DNA of 64,000 bases from Anaerolineales bacterium (GCA_028278545.1 JANQED010000004.1:141477-205476); one strand, 5' to 3'; positions 25,035-34,893 are shown, counted from the first letter of the stretch. The notes: a model not told the origin generated them from the sequence alone. Numbers and translations are program-made.

Positions 25035-27157
25035 TGTCAACCGCACCCAGCCCCCGCATCCCCAGACGCTATCGGCTGCTCCTGGCCATTGCCAGGCGCT
25101 TCCGCCCCGGTTTGGATGAGATGCAGATCGAGCGGCAGATCGCCGCCGTGGGGGATATCGTCTCCTGCCTGTATGCCCTGCCCCTGGCCGTCGCCGGGCT
25201 TATCTGGCTGGTCGTCGAAACCGATGCTGCTCTCCTGCGGGATCACGCCTGGGAGCTGCTCTTATTTACGGTTCTGTTCTTCGTTTTCAACTACCAGCGT
25301 TTTTTCCTGATCGTCGAGCTGAGGGCCAACCGCTACGGCAGCTCGGACGGCTCGCTGGCCGGCATCATCCTCTGGTCGGGGGTGCTGCTCTACGGGCCGA
25401 CCCTGTTTTGGCTGGCCGTGCTGGGGACGCTGTTCGAATTCATCAGCAATTGGTTCAGCACAGCCTCCCTCACCGCCCGTTGGAGCCAGGCGCGCAACCT
25501 GGCCCTAAACCTGGCCGGGAACACCACCGTTGCCCTGACGGCTTCCACCTTGTACCAGCGCTTTGGCGGGACGTTCCCATTAGGCGCGATGAGTTTGAGC
25601 ACTGTCGCCCTGGCCTTTGGCCTGCTGCTGGCTAATTTTATCTTGCTGATCGCCCTGTGGTCGGTTTACCTGGTATATGCCACCTGGTCTCAGCGGGTGC
25701 TGGCGGGGTCCGATCAGGTTTACTCGGTGCTGTATTTCTTCTTCCTGTCCATCGGCCTCCCCCACCTGGCCCACCCCTTTGCTATCCTGGCCGCCGGCCT
25801 CTACACCGAGAGCGGCATTCCGGTGTACCTTTTTTTCATCAGCGGCATGTTGATCGTGGCCTTCCTGACGCGCCAGTTGAGCTGGTCGAGCGAGAACAGC
25901 CGCCAGCAGTCGCGTATGCTGCAAAACCTGGAACAACTGGGCCGCGCCATCATCGACGCCCCTCCCAACACAGAGAACCTGCCCGAGATTCTTGCCGAGC
26001 ACCTTCCCCACATGTTCCCCGCTGGACGCCATGTGGTCTGGATTTTCCCCGAGGAAGAGCTGGCTAAATACCCCCCCGATTGGCAGCCCGATTTAGAGGG
26101 CATCTGGCCCTGGCTGCTGGATAAAACCCAGGGGGAGACCTTTCAGGCCCATGAGCCTTTGCCCTGGGATGGTCGGGTTGAACAGCACAACCCGATGGTG
26201 ATCTCGCCGATCATGGATGGAGAAACGGGGCAGACCTTTGGGGGTGTTTACTTAGAACTTTATGCTTTGGCCCAACCCTGGGATCGGAGCGCCCTGCAAA
26301 ACCTTTGTCCCGCCATCCAGTCTCTCGGCGCGCAGATCGCCTCGGCCACCAATCAGGCCAGGGTCTACACCCAATCCCTGGAATATCAGCGCATGCGGGA
26401 AGAGTTGAAACTGGCCTGGCAGATTCAAGACAGCCTGCTCCCCATCACCTTCCCCGATATGTCCGGCTGGCAGTTTTCTGTCACTATCGTCCCCGCCGGA
26501 GAGACCTCCGGAGACTTCTTCGATGTCATCCCCCTGGAAGACGGCCGGGTCGGTTTTGTGCTCGCCGATGTGCTCGATAAGGGCATCGGCCCGGCCTTGT
26601 TCATGACCCTCAGCCGCACCCTGCTGCGCACTTACGCCCTGGATTTCGAGTTCCAGCCCGATATCGTCTTGTTCGCCACCAACGAGCGCATCCTCAAAGA
26701 CTCGCGCGCCAACCTCTTCGTGACCGTCTTCTACGGCATCTTAGACCCCGGGGCCGGCACGCTGACCTACGCCAACGCCGGGCACAACCCCCCGATCCTG
26801 CTGCGTTCAGACGACGAGGCGGAGATAACGCTGCTTGAGCGAACCGGGCTGCCCCTCGGCATTGAAGAGGAGACCGCCTGGGAGCGCGCCACCGTCCAAC
26901 TGGACCCCGGGGATGTGCTGGTTCTGTACACCGATGGCATCCCCGAAGCCCAAAACGGGGCTGGCGAGTTCTTCAGGCGTCAGGCCCTGGAAGCGGTCAT
27001 CAAGGATAACATCGGCGAATCCGCCGAAGGTTTGCAGGGGGCTATTCTGGATGCCCTTTACGATTTCCTGGGAGAAGTCCCCCCGCAGGACGATATCACC
27101 CTCATGGTCATCAAACGAGACAGGAATCCCGCCAACATTGCTCTCCCCCGGACTTAA
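25034..27157 (+). CDS. Membrane-bound PP2C-type (RsbU/SpoIIE) phosphatase
   Basis: The N-terminal about 275 residues contain six to eight transmembrane helices that resemble an MASE-type sensory membrane domain. A GAF-like region follows (about 305-450), then a coiled coil. The PP2C domain (about 470-700) carries TSGDFFDV, LADVLDKGIGPALFM, NAGHNPP, YTDGIPEAQN and QDDITLMVI. It is translationally coupled to the preceding soluble phosphatase. The likely substrate is the STAS protein encoded at 27769-28101, which would link an external signal to the same switch. Confidence 0.9.
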   Translation: MSTAPSPRIPRRYRLLLAIARRFRPGLDEMQIERQIAAVGDIVSCLYALPLAVAGLIWLVVETDAALLRDHAWELLLFTVLFFVFNYQRFFLIVELRANRYGSSDGSLAGIILWSGVLLYGPTLFWLAVLGTLFEFISNWFSTASLTARWSQARNLALNLAGNTTVALTASTLYQRFGGTFPLGAMSLSTVALAFGLLLANFILLIALWSVYLVYATWSQRVLAGSDQVYSVLYFFFLSIGLPHLAHPFAILAAGLYTESGIPVYLFFISGMLIVAFLTRQLSWSSENSRQQSRMLQNLEQLGRAIIDAPPNTENLPEILAEHLPHMFPAGRHVVWIFPEEELAKYPPDWQPDLEGIWPWLLDKTQGETFQAHEPLPWDGRVEQHNPMVISPIMDGETGQTFGGVYLELYALAQPWDRSALQNLCPAIQSLGAQIASATNQARVYTQSLEYQRMREELKLAWQIQDSLLPITFPDMSGWQFSVTIVPAGETSGDFFDVIPLEDGRVGFVLADVLDKGIGPALFMTLSRTLLRTYALDFEFQPDIVLFATNERILKDSRANLFVTVFYGILDPGAGTLTYANAGHNPPILLRSDDEAEITLLERTGLPLGIEEETAWERATVQLDPGDVLVLYTDGIPEAQNGAGEFFRRQALEAVIKDNIGESAEGLQGAILDALYDFLGEVPPQDDITLMVIKRDRNPANIALPRT

Positions 27158-27208
27158 TTTCGGTTGAAAGTTGACTTATTGCGCTCTCAAAGAGTGGGAT
27201 TCTCTGTG

Positions 27209-27243
27209 AAAAAACAGGCTGCGAGCATCGCAGCCTGTTTTTT
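27209..27243. terminator. Perfect 16-bp bidirectional terminator
   Basis: AAAAAACAGGCTGCGA pairs exactly with TCGCAGCCTGTTTTTT across a GCA loop. It has a T-run in both directions and serves the phosphatase operon and the convergent RsbV/RsbW operon. Confidence 0.95.
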
Positions 27244-27354
27244 CGCCTGTTTCCCCTCCCCCGACTCGGGGGAGGGGCCAGGGGTGGGGGTAGATTTTGG
27301 GCAGTTTGGGTGTCAGAAAAGCAAAGTTGGGGTTTCCCACACTCTGCGTTTCGT

Positions 27355-27768
27355 TCATTTACGTTTCTTCATGGTGAGCATATTCCCCCCGCTCTTATCG
27401 AATCGGAAATCCACTTCATCCATCAGATTACCCATCAGGAAAAGCCCCGCGCCCCTGGATTGAAGCTTTTCAAGAGGCACATCGTAATCTGGATCAGGGA
27501 TTTCATCCGGGTCGAACTGCCGCCCCCAATCTTGGATCACGATGGTGAGCCCTTCTTCCGTGCTGTCGCAGGAACAGACGATCTCCCCGCGCCCCTCACC
27601 GCCGTAGCCATGTTCGATGATATTCGTGCAGGCCTCATCGACGGCCAACTGCACAGAGTAAACCTGTGACGAATCAAAACCTGCTTCTTCGGCTATTTTG
27701 CGGACAAAATCACCGATTTCGAGCAGGTTCTCGTATCGCCCCGGGAATTTCCGTGTGGGCATTAACAA
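27355..27768 (-). CDS. RsbW-like anti-sigma factor serine kinase
   Basis: This GHKL ATPase of 137 residues phosphorylates an RsbV-type partner and, in known systems, binds a sigma factor. The N-box is DEACTNIIEHGY, the G1 box is IVIQDWGRQFDP and the G2 box is RGAGLFLMGNLMDEV. The TTG at 27768 sits 7 nt after GGAAG inside the end of the STAS gene; the ATG two codons downstream is an alternative. No sigma factor is nearby, so the output may be another partner. Confidence 0.9.
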   Translation of the reverse strand: MLMPTRKFPGRYENLLEIGDFVRKIAEEAGFDSSQVYSVQLAVDEACTNIIEHGYGGEGRGEIVCSCDSTEEGLTIVIQDWGRQFDPDEIPDPDYDVPLEKLQSRGAGLFLMGNLMDEVDFRFDKSGGNMLTMKKRK

Positions 27769-28101
27769 TTAGAAGCTTCCTACCGCGGCTGTGACATCTG
27801 CGTAGATCTCGAGGAAGTGCTTCACCCCGGCCAGATCGAGGGATTCCATCATATCCTCAGCCACGTTCACCAATGCCAGCTTGCCTTTCTTCTTCTTGCA
27901 GGCTTTCTGGGTCTCGAGCAGCACCCACAACCCCCGGCTGGAGATGAAATCCACCTCAGCCATGTCGAAGACGAAGCCCGATTTGCCCCCATCGATGAGA
28001 TCATTGAACGCCTTTTCCAGGTCTGGGGCGGTGTTGCTGTCTATGCGGCCAACAACCTTGATCAAATCACAGCGATTGTACGAAGTTGTTGAGATTTCCA
28101 T
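27769..28101 (-). CDS. STAS-domain anti-anti-sigma factor (RsbV-like)
   Basis: This 110-residue STAS protein has VVGRIDSNTAPDLEKAF in the first half and VDFISSRGLWVLLETQ around the phosphorylatable serine (S-S-R-G). Phosphorylation by the RsbW-like kinase and removal by the RsbU-like phosphatases would set the switch. It is immediately upstream of the kinase gene with no gap. Confidence 0.92.
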   Translation of the reverse strand: MEISTTSYNRCDLIKVVGRIDSNTAPDLEKAFNDLIDGGKSGFVFDMAEVDFISSRGLWVLLETQKACKKKKGKLALVNVAEDMMESLDLAGVKHFLEIYADVTAAVGSF

Positions 28102-28228
28102 TTTGCGTGCTCCTCAGAGTGATCGTCTCTTCAATTAACTTGGATAGTATATCACGGTTCATCATTGGGATGCTATAATCGAGGCGCTCTCTGGCACGGC
28201 CTTGCTTAAGCCGCCTGGAATCAAATGT

Positions 28229-28292
28229 CAACCGCCAAGTGCGCAGAGTCCGCCGAGATTTTTAAGGGGTTTTCTCTGCGCCGCCCCTTTGA
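28229..28292. repeat. 'accgcc aagtgcgcagag' intergenic repeat
   Basis: ACCGCCAAGTGCGCAGAG is followed by a TTTTCTCTGCG arm, forming an imperfect inverted repeat. It belongs to the same loose family as 50101-50172. Confidence 0.45.
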
Positions 28293-28386
28293 CTATGGAG
28301 CAGGAACCCCCCTAACTGCGTTGACATAACGAATCTCCTGGATTAAACTCACATCCCTGGCAAAACTGAAAGTATGTAGAGATACC

Positions 28387-29538
28387 ATGATTTATTCACG
28401 CCAGCAGCTCGAAGCGTTGGAAGATCGAGCCCTTGCGCCTTACGGCATCCGCAGCAAAGATTCCCAGGGAAGGGCCATCCCCGAGGACGAACCCCGTTTT
28501 CGGACCGTCTTTCAGCGCGACCGCGACCGCATCCTGCACACCACCGCCTTCCGCCGTTTGGAGTATAAGACGCAGGTCTTTATCATCTCCGAGGGCGACT
28601 ACTACCGTACCCGCCTGACCCACACCCTGGAGGTCGCCCAGATTGGCCGGACGATCGCGCGCGCTTTGGGCGCCAATGAAGACCTGGTCGAAGCGACCTG
28701 CCTGGCCCACGACCTGGGGCACTCCCCCTTCGGGCATTCCGGCGAGGCCATCCTCGATGCCCTGATGGAAGACCACGGCGGGTTCGACCACAACAAACAA
28801 TCTCTGCGCATCGTCACCGAGCTGGAAAATCGTTATCCCGAGTTCTCGGGGTTGAACCTGACCTGGGAGACGCGCGAGGGCATCGTCAAACACGAGACCG
28901 AATACGACATCTCGGATGCCTCGGCATACAACCCGGAATTGCGCGGGCATCTGGAAGCCCAGATCGCCAACATCGCCGACGAATTGGCCTATTCCGCGCA
29001 TGACCTGGATGACGGCCTGCGCTCTGGGATGATCACGACGTCGATGCTGGCGGGCATTGCTCTATGGGAGATGGTGCTTGAAAGCGTCGGATTGCGCCCT
29101 GCCGACCTCGATGAACTCAGCCGCCATCGTCTTATCCGCCGTCTGATTGGGCTGGAGATCTCCAATATGGTGGAGACCACCAGCCAACGGCTGAAAAAGA
29201 GCGGTGTGCAGTCTGTGGAAGACCTTCAACGCTTGGATCACAATGTGGCCGCCTTCAGCGGGGAGATGGGTTCGCAAAACCGCCAACTGAAAGACTTCCT
29301 GTATGCCAACCTTTATCGCCATCCTCGCGTGGTCCGTATGCAGGCCAAGGCCGAGCGGGTGATCCGCGATATCTTTGCGGCCTATCAGCGCGAACCGGCC
29401 ATGCTCCCTCATCACATCCAGAAAGAGATCGAGAGGGTTGGGCTGGAACGCACCATCTGCGACTACATTGCCGGCATGACCGATCGATATGCCGTCGAAG
29501 AACACAGTAAACTTCTAGACCCTACCGTGGGCCCCTGA
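28387..29538 (+). CDS. dgt: dGTP triphosphohydrolase-like HD-domain protein
   Basis: This is a dNTP triphosphatase that lowers or balances deoxynucleotide pools. The 383 residues carry the N-terminal DRDRILHTTAFRRLEYKTQV motif. The HD metal site follows: H in RLTHTLEVAQIGR, then LAHDLGHSPFGHSGE near residues 106-120, and the later D of AYSAHDLDDGL. The length fits the type II (Tlr or deinococcal-like) dGTPase subfamily, which lacks the E. coli insertions. It lies 22 nt upstream of greA and is probably co-transcribed. Confidence 0.92.
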   Translation: MIYSRQQLEALEDRALAPYGIRSKDSQGRAIPEDEPRFRTVFQRDRDRILHTTAFRRLEYKTQVFIISEGDYYRTRLTHTLEVAQIGRTIARALGANEDLVEATCLAHDLGHSPFGHSGEAILDALMEDHGGFDHNKQSLRIVTELENRYPEFSGLNLTWETREGIVKHETEYDISDASAYNPELRGHLEAQIANIADELAYSAHDLDDGLRSGMITTSMLAGIALWEMVLESVGLRPADLDELSRHRLIRRLIGLEISNMVETTSQRLKKSGVQSVEDLQRLDHNVAAFSGEMGSQNRQLKDFLYANLYRHPRVVRMQAKAERVIRDIFAAYQREPAMLPHHIQKEIERVGLERTICDYIAGMTDRYAVEEHSKLLDPTVGP

Positions 29539-29560
29539 ATAATCCAAAGAAAGAGTTCGT

Positions 29561-30025
29561 ATGAGTACCCAATATTTAACCGTTGCAGGCGAAAAAGAGC
29601 TCAGAAAAGAGCTGGCGAAGCTCAAGGGCCCTATGCGCCAGGAGATTGCCAGGAGATTGAAGAGCGCCATCGAGATGGGCGACCTCTCTGAGAACGCCGA
29701 ATATATCGCCACCAAAGAAGAACAAGGCTTCATCGAAGGCCGCATCCAGGAGATCGAATATATCCTCCGGGAAGCGGTGATCATCGAGGAGAATAACATC
29801 GGCCGCGAAACCGTCACCGTGGGAGCGAAAGTCACCATCCAGGAGGGGGACTACCCGGCGGAGATTTATCACCTGGTTGGCAGCAAAGAAGCCAACCCCA
29901 GCAGTGGCCGCATTTCGAATGAGTCCCCCATCGGGCAGGCTTTACTGGGGAAAAGAGTCGGGGACAAGGTAGAGGTGCAAACGCCGGGCGGGACGCTGGC
30001 GTTCAAGATCCTGAAGATCGAGTAA
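29561..30025 (+). CDS. greA: Transcription elongation factor GreA
   Basis: GreA rescues arrested RNA polymerase by stimulating transcript cleavage. The N-terminal coiled-coil finger spans about 1-75 and has the acidic tip pair in DLSENAEYIATKE. The FKBP-like C-terminal domain follows (VTVGAKVTI, VGSKEANP, SPIGQALLGKRVGD). The 154-residue length is typical. A strong terminator follows. Confidence 0.96.
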   Translation: MSTQYLTVAGEKELRKELAKLKGPMRQEIARRLKSAIEMGDLSENAEYIATKEEQGFIEGRIQEIEYILREAVIIEENNIGRETVTVGAKVTIQEGDYPAEIYHLVGSKEANPSSGRISNESPIGQALLGKRVGDKVEVQTPGGTLAFKILKIE

Positions 30026-30073
30026 GCCGATCAATCGGCGACGAGCGCCCGTAATCCACCCCTGGGCGCAAAA

Positions 30074-30113
30074 AACCCCCGGCTGATCAATTTTAGCCGG
30101 GGGTTCGGTTTTT
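30074..30113. terminator. Bidirectional terminator after greA
   Basis: AACCCCCGGCT (30074-30084) pairs with AGCCGGGGGTT (30095-30105). It is followed by T-rich sequence on the plus strand and preceded by A-rich sequence that serves the minus strand. Confidence 0.9.
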
Positions 30114-30121
30114 AGCTTTGG

Positions 30122-31195
30122 CTAGACCTTTTGCCAGATCGCCAGTTCGAGCGTCAGGCGTTCGAAATAGCTCTGTGGGGGGGTGGGCCCGCTCCCATAA
30201 GCCATATCTACCACCCGGGCGACCAGCCGCAAAGTCGCCGTCTCGAGGATCATCTCTCCCCCGGCCTCTGCCTGGAAGGGTTCCCCCTTCGTCTGCAAGC
30301 GATCGCGCATCGCGCCATCTTCGTAAGCATATTTGCTCATCAGCACCTTGGTGACGGTTTGGATGTCGTTCTTATCGAAGAGCCACACTTCGTAAGCGGC
30401 GACCTTCTTGGGCTCACCCACGCCGATAGCTTCCGATATGCCCACACCGCACTCGCCGAGGAATTCCCCGGTGGGCGAATCGATGCTGAAGGAGTCATCG
30501 AAGAGATCGTCTCCCAGCATATACGTGGTCATGAACTGCGCCATGGGCGGCATCTCGCCGCGCGCCGAGAAGTCGGTCGGTTCGGTCGGCTCAGTGTACT
30601 CATCGACCTGAGCTATGGGCGCCGCCTCGTCAGAAAACGGCCGGCGCTGCTGGAAGAGGAACAGATAAACCGCTACCGCCACGGCCAGAATGGATACCAC
30701 CCCGCACATGACCAGGATCAAAGTTGTGCGTGAGAGGCCGGTCCCTGAGGCGGCTTCTTCGCCAGCTTCAGGCATTAGTGTGGCCGTAAGCACCTCTCCC
30801 TCCTCTGGAAGGGCCTCTGTATCTGTAGATGGGGGCACCTCGACAGCGACCTGGCCGACGACTTGCCGGAAATTCTGGATGTTCTCCATGCTGCGCGGGC
30901 CAGGGTCGGCGGCCAGTTGATTGAGCAGTTGGGGAGCATCGGAGCCTAGACCAGTCCAACGCGCCACGGCGCTCTCGGTATCAGGTAGCGCGGCGTAAGA
31001 GTCCACCATCATCAACAGGTAGTCTTCCCGCCAGGAGGTCTCTAGATCAGCCGGGGCAGCATCCGTCCAGGTCACTGGCCAAATCCCCCAACCGATGATG
31101 ATCCATCCAATCAGCAGGCCCACAACCAGGCCCACCACGCCAGCGACGAGTGGGTTGCTGAGTCTTTCGCGGGTCACTTCGCGGATTACGTCCAT
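30122..31195 (-). CDS. Two-span membrane protein of unknown function
   Basis: No family was recognised. The start at 31195 is preceded by GGGAGAG; a longer frame upstream has no such site. The predicted protein (357 residues) has a transmembrane helix at about 16-40 (VVGLVVGLLIGWIIIGWGIW), an extracytoplasmic region with a helical part and an acidic Pro/Glu linker, and a second helix near 157-180. A cytoplasmic C-terminal domain of about 170 residues contains YEVWLFDKNDIQTVTKVL. Similar two-helix proteins occur in Anaerolineae, but the role is not known. Confidence 0.65.
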   Translation of the reverse strand: MDVIREVTRERLSNPLVAGVVGLVVGLLIGWIIIGWGIWPVTWTDAAPADLETSWREDYLLMMVDSYAALPDTESAVARWTGLGSDAPQLLNQLAADPGPRSMENIQNFRQVVGQVAVEVPPSTDTEALPEEGEVLTATLMPEAGEEAASGTGLSRTTLILVMCGVVSILAVAVAVYLFLFQQRRPFSDEAAPIAQVDEYTEPTEPTDFSARGEMPPMAQFMTTYMLGDDLFDDSFSIDSPTGEFLGECGVGISEAIGVGEPKKVAAYEVWLFDKNDIQTVTKVLMSKYAYEDGAMRDRLQTKGEPFQAEAGGEMILETATLRLVARVVDMAYGSGPTPPQSYFERLTLELAIWQKV

Positions 31196-31323
31196 AACGT
31201 CTCTCCCAATCAAGTGTTTTGATTTTACTGGGGCCACAAAACCGCTTTGGGAGTATAGATATAGGGTCTAAACGCCCAAATGTTCGCTTTTCTAGGAGTT
31301 GCGCCGCTCGGAATCTTTTTGGG

Positions 31324-31385
31324 GTGAAGCCCCCCAGTTCTGGGGGGAGATCATTCATTATGCCCCCATGCTTGGGGGCAGCTGC
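31324..31385. repeat. Two C/G-run hairpins
   Basis: CCCCCCAGTTCTGGGGGG and, 20 nt on, GCCCCCATGCTTGGGGGC. They resemble the 831-861 element and lie between topA and the two-span membrane protein gene. Confidence 0.55.
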
Positions 31386-31447
31386 GCAACCCCTGTTATT
31401 GTAGACCAGACCTTGAAAACGTGCAATCCCTTGTTATCGTGCAAGCA

Positions 31448-33775
31448 CTATGCCAACTCGGTGACGGTGTCCGCCGCGTCATCAGGGACGAGATCGTCCC
31501 GCAGGAACTGCTGCTCGCATTGCGAGCAAACGGCCTGGTTCTTGTTTTCGGCCACTAATAGCCCCCCGCAGTTTGGGCAGGGCACACGCAGCGGCAGCTT
31601 CCAGGAGGAGAACTCACATTCGGGGTAGTTCGTGCAGCCATAGAAAACCCGCCCCCGGCGGGTCTTGCGGATCACCAGTTCCCCGCCGTCCAGCGGGCAT
31701 TGCACGCCGATCTTCTCCAGCCAGGGCTCTGTGTGACGGCATTGGGGGAAGTTGCTGCAGCCGATGAACTTGCCGTGCCGCCCCCAGCGGATCACCAGAT
31801 CGTTGCCGCACTCCGGGCAAGCGCGCCCCACAGGTTCAGGGCCGGAGTTCACCTCGGGCATCTTTTCGATAGCCAGCTCCAACTGCTTTTCGAACGGGCC
31901 GTAGAAATCCTCGACCACTTCGACCCAGCTCTTCTTGCCGGTCGCCACCTCATCCAGGTCTTCTTCCATCCCCGCCGTGAATCGCACGTCAACGATATCC
32001 GGGAAATGCTCCACCAGCAGGTCATTGACCAGGATGCCCGTCTCCGTGGCGTACAGACGGCGCTTTTCACGGGTGATATAGCCCCGGTTCTGCAGCGTTG
32101 AGAGGATCGGTGCGTAAGTCGAAGGGCGGCCAATCCCGTTCTCTTCCAATTCGCGCACCAGAGAGGCATCCGAAAAGCGCGGCGGGGGCTGGGTGAAGTG
32201 CTGCTCGGGGATCAGGCGGATCAATTTCAACAACTGCCCGACGGTGAGATGCGTGGGCACCGGCGTTTCCTTCCCGTCGTCCTTCTTGATGTCCTTGTAG
32301 ACGACCAGGAAGCCCGGGAAGCGGATGGTCGAGCCGGCTGCCCGCAGCAGATATTGGTGCGCGACTCCTGCGCCCTCGATTTCCACGGTGATCGTGTCGT
32401 AAACCGCTGGTGACATCTGCGAGGCCATAAAGCGCTGCCAGATCAATTGATAAAGCCGGTATTGATCGCGCGACAGGTGTTCCTTGACCGATTTCGGCGT
32501 GCGCCTGACCGAGGTGGGCCGCACGGCTTCGTGGGCCTCTTGCGCGCCGCGCGCCCTGGTTCGGTAAACAGGGGGCGCCTCAGGGATATATTCATCGCCG
32601 TACTGCCCGACGATGAACTCCCGCGCCTGATTTTGCGCCAGCCCAGAGACATTGGTCGAATCCGTGCGCATATAGGTGATCAGCCCCGTCTGGCCGCCGT
32701 TCCCTACATCCACCCCCTCGTAGAGCTGCTGCGCGATGCGCATCGTCCGGCGGGCCGTGAAGCGCAGACGGCGGGAGGCCGACTGCTGCATGGTGCTGGT
32801 GGTGAATGGGGCCTGCGGTCTGCGTTTTCTGGTGCCCTTTTTGGTCTTGCTGACCGTGTATTTCGCCGCTTCCATATCCACCAGCAGTGGTTTGACATCT
32901 TCTTCGGTGGAGAGCACCGGCTTTTCCCCGTCGATGCGCGCCAGTTTGGCAATGAATTTATCTTTCTCGCCGTTCGGCGAGAACTCAGCGCTGATCGACC
33001 AATACTCCTCAGGCACAAAGGCCTCGATCTCGCGCTGTCGCTCGACGATCAGACGCAAGGCCACAGACTGCACTCGCCCTGCCGAGAGCCGTCCGCGCAC
33101 CTTCTTCCATAATATAGGGCTGATTCCGTATCCCACTAGCCGGTCCAAGATGCGCCGGCCTTGCTGGGCGCTGACCAAATCCATATCGAGCGCCCTTGGC
33201 TGGGAGAAGGCCTCTTCGATGGCCGGGCGCGTGATCTCATGGAAGATCACCCGTTTGGCGCGTTCCGGTTCGATCTCAGCCGATTCCAGCAAGTGCCAGG
33301 CGATGGCTTCCCCCTCTCGGTCGAGGTCCGTAGCCAGATAGACCTCCTCGGCTTTGGTGGCCGCCGCTTTGAGCTTCTTGACCACCTCCCGCTTTTCATT
33401 GGGCACGCGGTATTTCGGCTGGAAATCGTTCTCGACATCGACCGAGAGTTGCGACCGCAGCAGATCCCTGACATGCCCCACCGAGGCCTCGACTTTATAG
33501 CCCTTCCCCAGGTAGCGGCCAACGGTCTTGGCCTTTGCAGGCGACTCTACGATCACCAGCTTCCCCGAACGTTTAACCTCCTTCTTCTTGCGCGCCCGCT
33601 TGACCGCCGGGGGTGGTTCTAACCCCTCGTGGGCATCGGTGCGCCCCATGCGGTACACCCCCGTGCCGCAGACCGGGCAAGTACCGCTCGTTGCCGGGGT
33701 CCCTGTGGCGGTGAAGACCGCCTGCGCCTCCTTGATCTCACGTTTCTCCTTACACTTTACACAATAGGCTTCCAT
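31448..33775 (-). CDS. topA: DNA topoisomerase I with N-terminal zinc-ribbon-like domain
   Basis: This relaxes negative supercoils. The ATG at 33775 is preceded by GGAG. Residues 1-45 form a small Cys4 domain (YCVKCK and CPVCGTG) of the DUF5679 type, an addition found on some Chloroflexota TopA proteins. The TOPRIM domain follows (KLVIVESPAKAKT, then DLDREGEAIAWHL). The active-site tyrosine lies in LITYMRTDSTNVS. Three C-terminal Cys4 topoisomerase zinc fingers end the protein (CPECGNDL, CPLDGGEL, CPNCGGLL). It lies 26 nt downstream of manC. Confidence 0.96.
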   Translation of the reverse strand: MEAYCVKCKEKREIKEAQAVFTATGTPATSGTCPVCGTGVYRMGRTDAHEGLEPPPAVKRARKKKEVKRSGKLVIVESPAKAKTVGRYLGKGYKVEASVGHVRDLLRSQLSVDVENDFQPKYRVPNEKREVVKKLKAAATKAEEVYLATDLDREGEAIAWHLLESAEIEPERAKRVIFHEITRPAIEEAFSQPRALDMDLVSAQQGRRILDRLVGYGISPILWKKVRGRLSAGRVQSVALRLIVERQREIEAFVPEEYWSISAEFSPNGEKDKFIAKLARIDGEKPVLSTEEDVKPLLVDMEAAKYTVSKTKKGTRKRRPQAPFTTSTMQQSASRRLRFTARRTMRIAQQLYEGVDVGNGGQTGLITYMRTDSTNVSGLAQNQAREFIVGQYGDEYIPEAPPVYRTRARGAQEAHEAVRPTSVRRTPKSVKEHLSRDQYRLYQLIWQRFMASQMSPAVYDTITVEIEGAGVAHQYLLRAAGSTIRFPGFLVVYKDIKKDDGKETPVPTHLTVGQLLKLIRLIPEQHFTQPPPRFSDASLVRELEENGIGRPSTYAPILSTLQNRGYITREKRRLYATETGILVNDLLVEHFPDIVDVRFTAGMEEDLDEVATGKKSWVEVVEDFYGPFEKQLELAIEKMPEVNSGPEPVGRACPECGNDLVIRWGRHGKFIGCSNFPQCRHTEPWLEKIGVQCPLDGGELVIRKTRRGRVFYGCTNYPECEFSSWKLPLRVPCPNCGGLLVAENKNQAVCSQCEQQFLRDDLVPDDAADTVTELA

Positions 33776-33801
33776 ACAAAACTCCACAACGGGATTTTCA
33801 G

Positions 33802-34893
33802 TTACAGATAATCGTCACCCGCATTTTTCAATTGTTCTACCACCTGACGCACTTTCTGCGCATGATCTTTCTTACAAATCAACAACACATCGCCCGTATC
33901 CACCACCACCAAATCCTGCACGCCGATGGTCACGATTAATCTGGGCGATGATTTCTTATAGACCAGCGTGTCCCGGGTCTCCAGGGGGATGAAACCCTCT
34001 CCCAGGACGATATTGCCATCCTCGTCGGCGGGGAGCACCTCGAAGAGCGCCTCCCAACTGCCGACGTCGTTCCAGCCCAGCCCCTTCGCGGGGATCACGA
34101 CCACATCGCGGGCCTTTTCCATGATCCCGTAATCGATCGTTTCCGGCTGGATTTCCGGCCAAAGGGCCTGGATCACGGACTCCCTTTGGGGCTGCTCCCA
34201 GACCCTTGAGATTTCCTTGAGCCTGGTGGTTAGATCAGGCATTTGACGCTCGAACTCTTCCATAATGCGCCCCGCCCCCCACACAAACATCCCCGAATTC
34301 CAGGCGTGATCGCCGCTTTCGAACATCTGGCGGGCGCGGTGTTCGTTGGGCTTCTCGACGAAGCGCAGCACCTGGAAGACATCCAGACCTCGATAAGTGC
34401 CTGCCTGATCGCCCTGGTGAATGTAGCCGTACCCCGTCGAGGGAAAGGTGGGCCTGATCCCCAGGGTCACCAGGTGGCCCTCCTCGGCAGCCTCATACGC
34501 CGAGAGCAGCAGCTCGCGGAAAAGGGCCTCATTCTGGAAGATGTGATCCGCGGTCAGCACCGCCATGACCGCCTGGGGGTCGCGCTGCCCCAGGGCAACC
34601 GCCGCCAGCCCCACCACAGACGCTGTGCCGCGCGGCATCGGCTCCAAAAGATAGTTTTCCGCCGGGATCTCCGGGCATTGTTCCTGCAAAGCCGCTGCCT
34701 GTTCCGCCACGGTGACCACGTAGATCTTATCCGGCGTGAACACGCCGTCCAGGCGGTCCACGGCGATCTGGAACAGGGAACGCTCGCCTACCAGGGGCAG
34801 CATTTGTTTCGGGCTGGACTTGCGGGAGAGCGGCCATAAACGGGTTCCCCCTCCCCCGGCCATAATCACAGCATAATAATTCTCGAACATCAT
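33802..34893 (-). CDS. manC: Mannose-1-phosphate guanylyltransferase
   Basis: The enzyme makes GDP-mannose for polysaccharide and glycan synthesis. The N-terminal signature is VIMAGGGGTRLWPLSRKSSPKQ (split here by family convention at the Pro). VEKPNEHRA and the late WNDVGSWEALFEVL are also present. The 363 residues comprise only the nucleotidyltransferase and beta-helix parts. The phosphomannose isomerase domain of bifunctional ManC/AlgA is absent. Confidence 0.93.
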   Translation of the reverse strand: MMFENYYAVIMAGGGGTRLWPLSRKSSPKQMLPLVGERSLFQIAVDRLDGVFTPDKIYVVTVAEQAAALQEQCPEIPAENYLLEPMPRGTASVVGLAAVALGQRDPQAVMAVLTADHIFQNEALFRELLLSAYEAAEEGHLVTLGIRPTFPSTGYGYIHQGDQAGTYRGLDVFQVLRFVEKPNEHRARQMFESGDHAWNSGMFVWGAGRIMEEFERQMPDLTTRLKEISRVWEQPQRESVIQALWPEIQPETIDYGIMEKARDVVVIPAKGLGWNDVGSWEALFEVLPADEDGNIVLGEGFIPLETRDTLVYKKSSPRLIVTIGVQDLVVVDTGDVLLICKKDHAQKVRQVVEQLKNAGDDYL

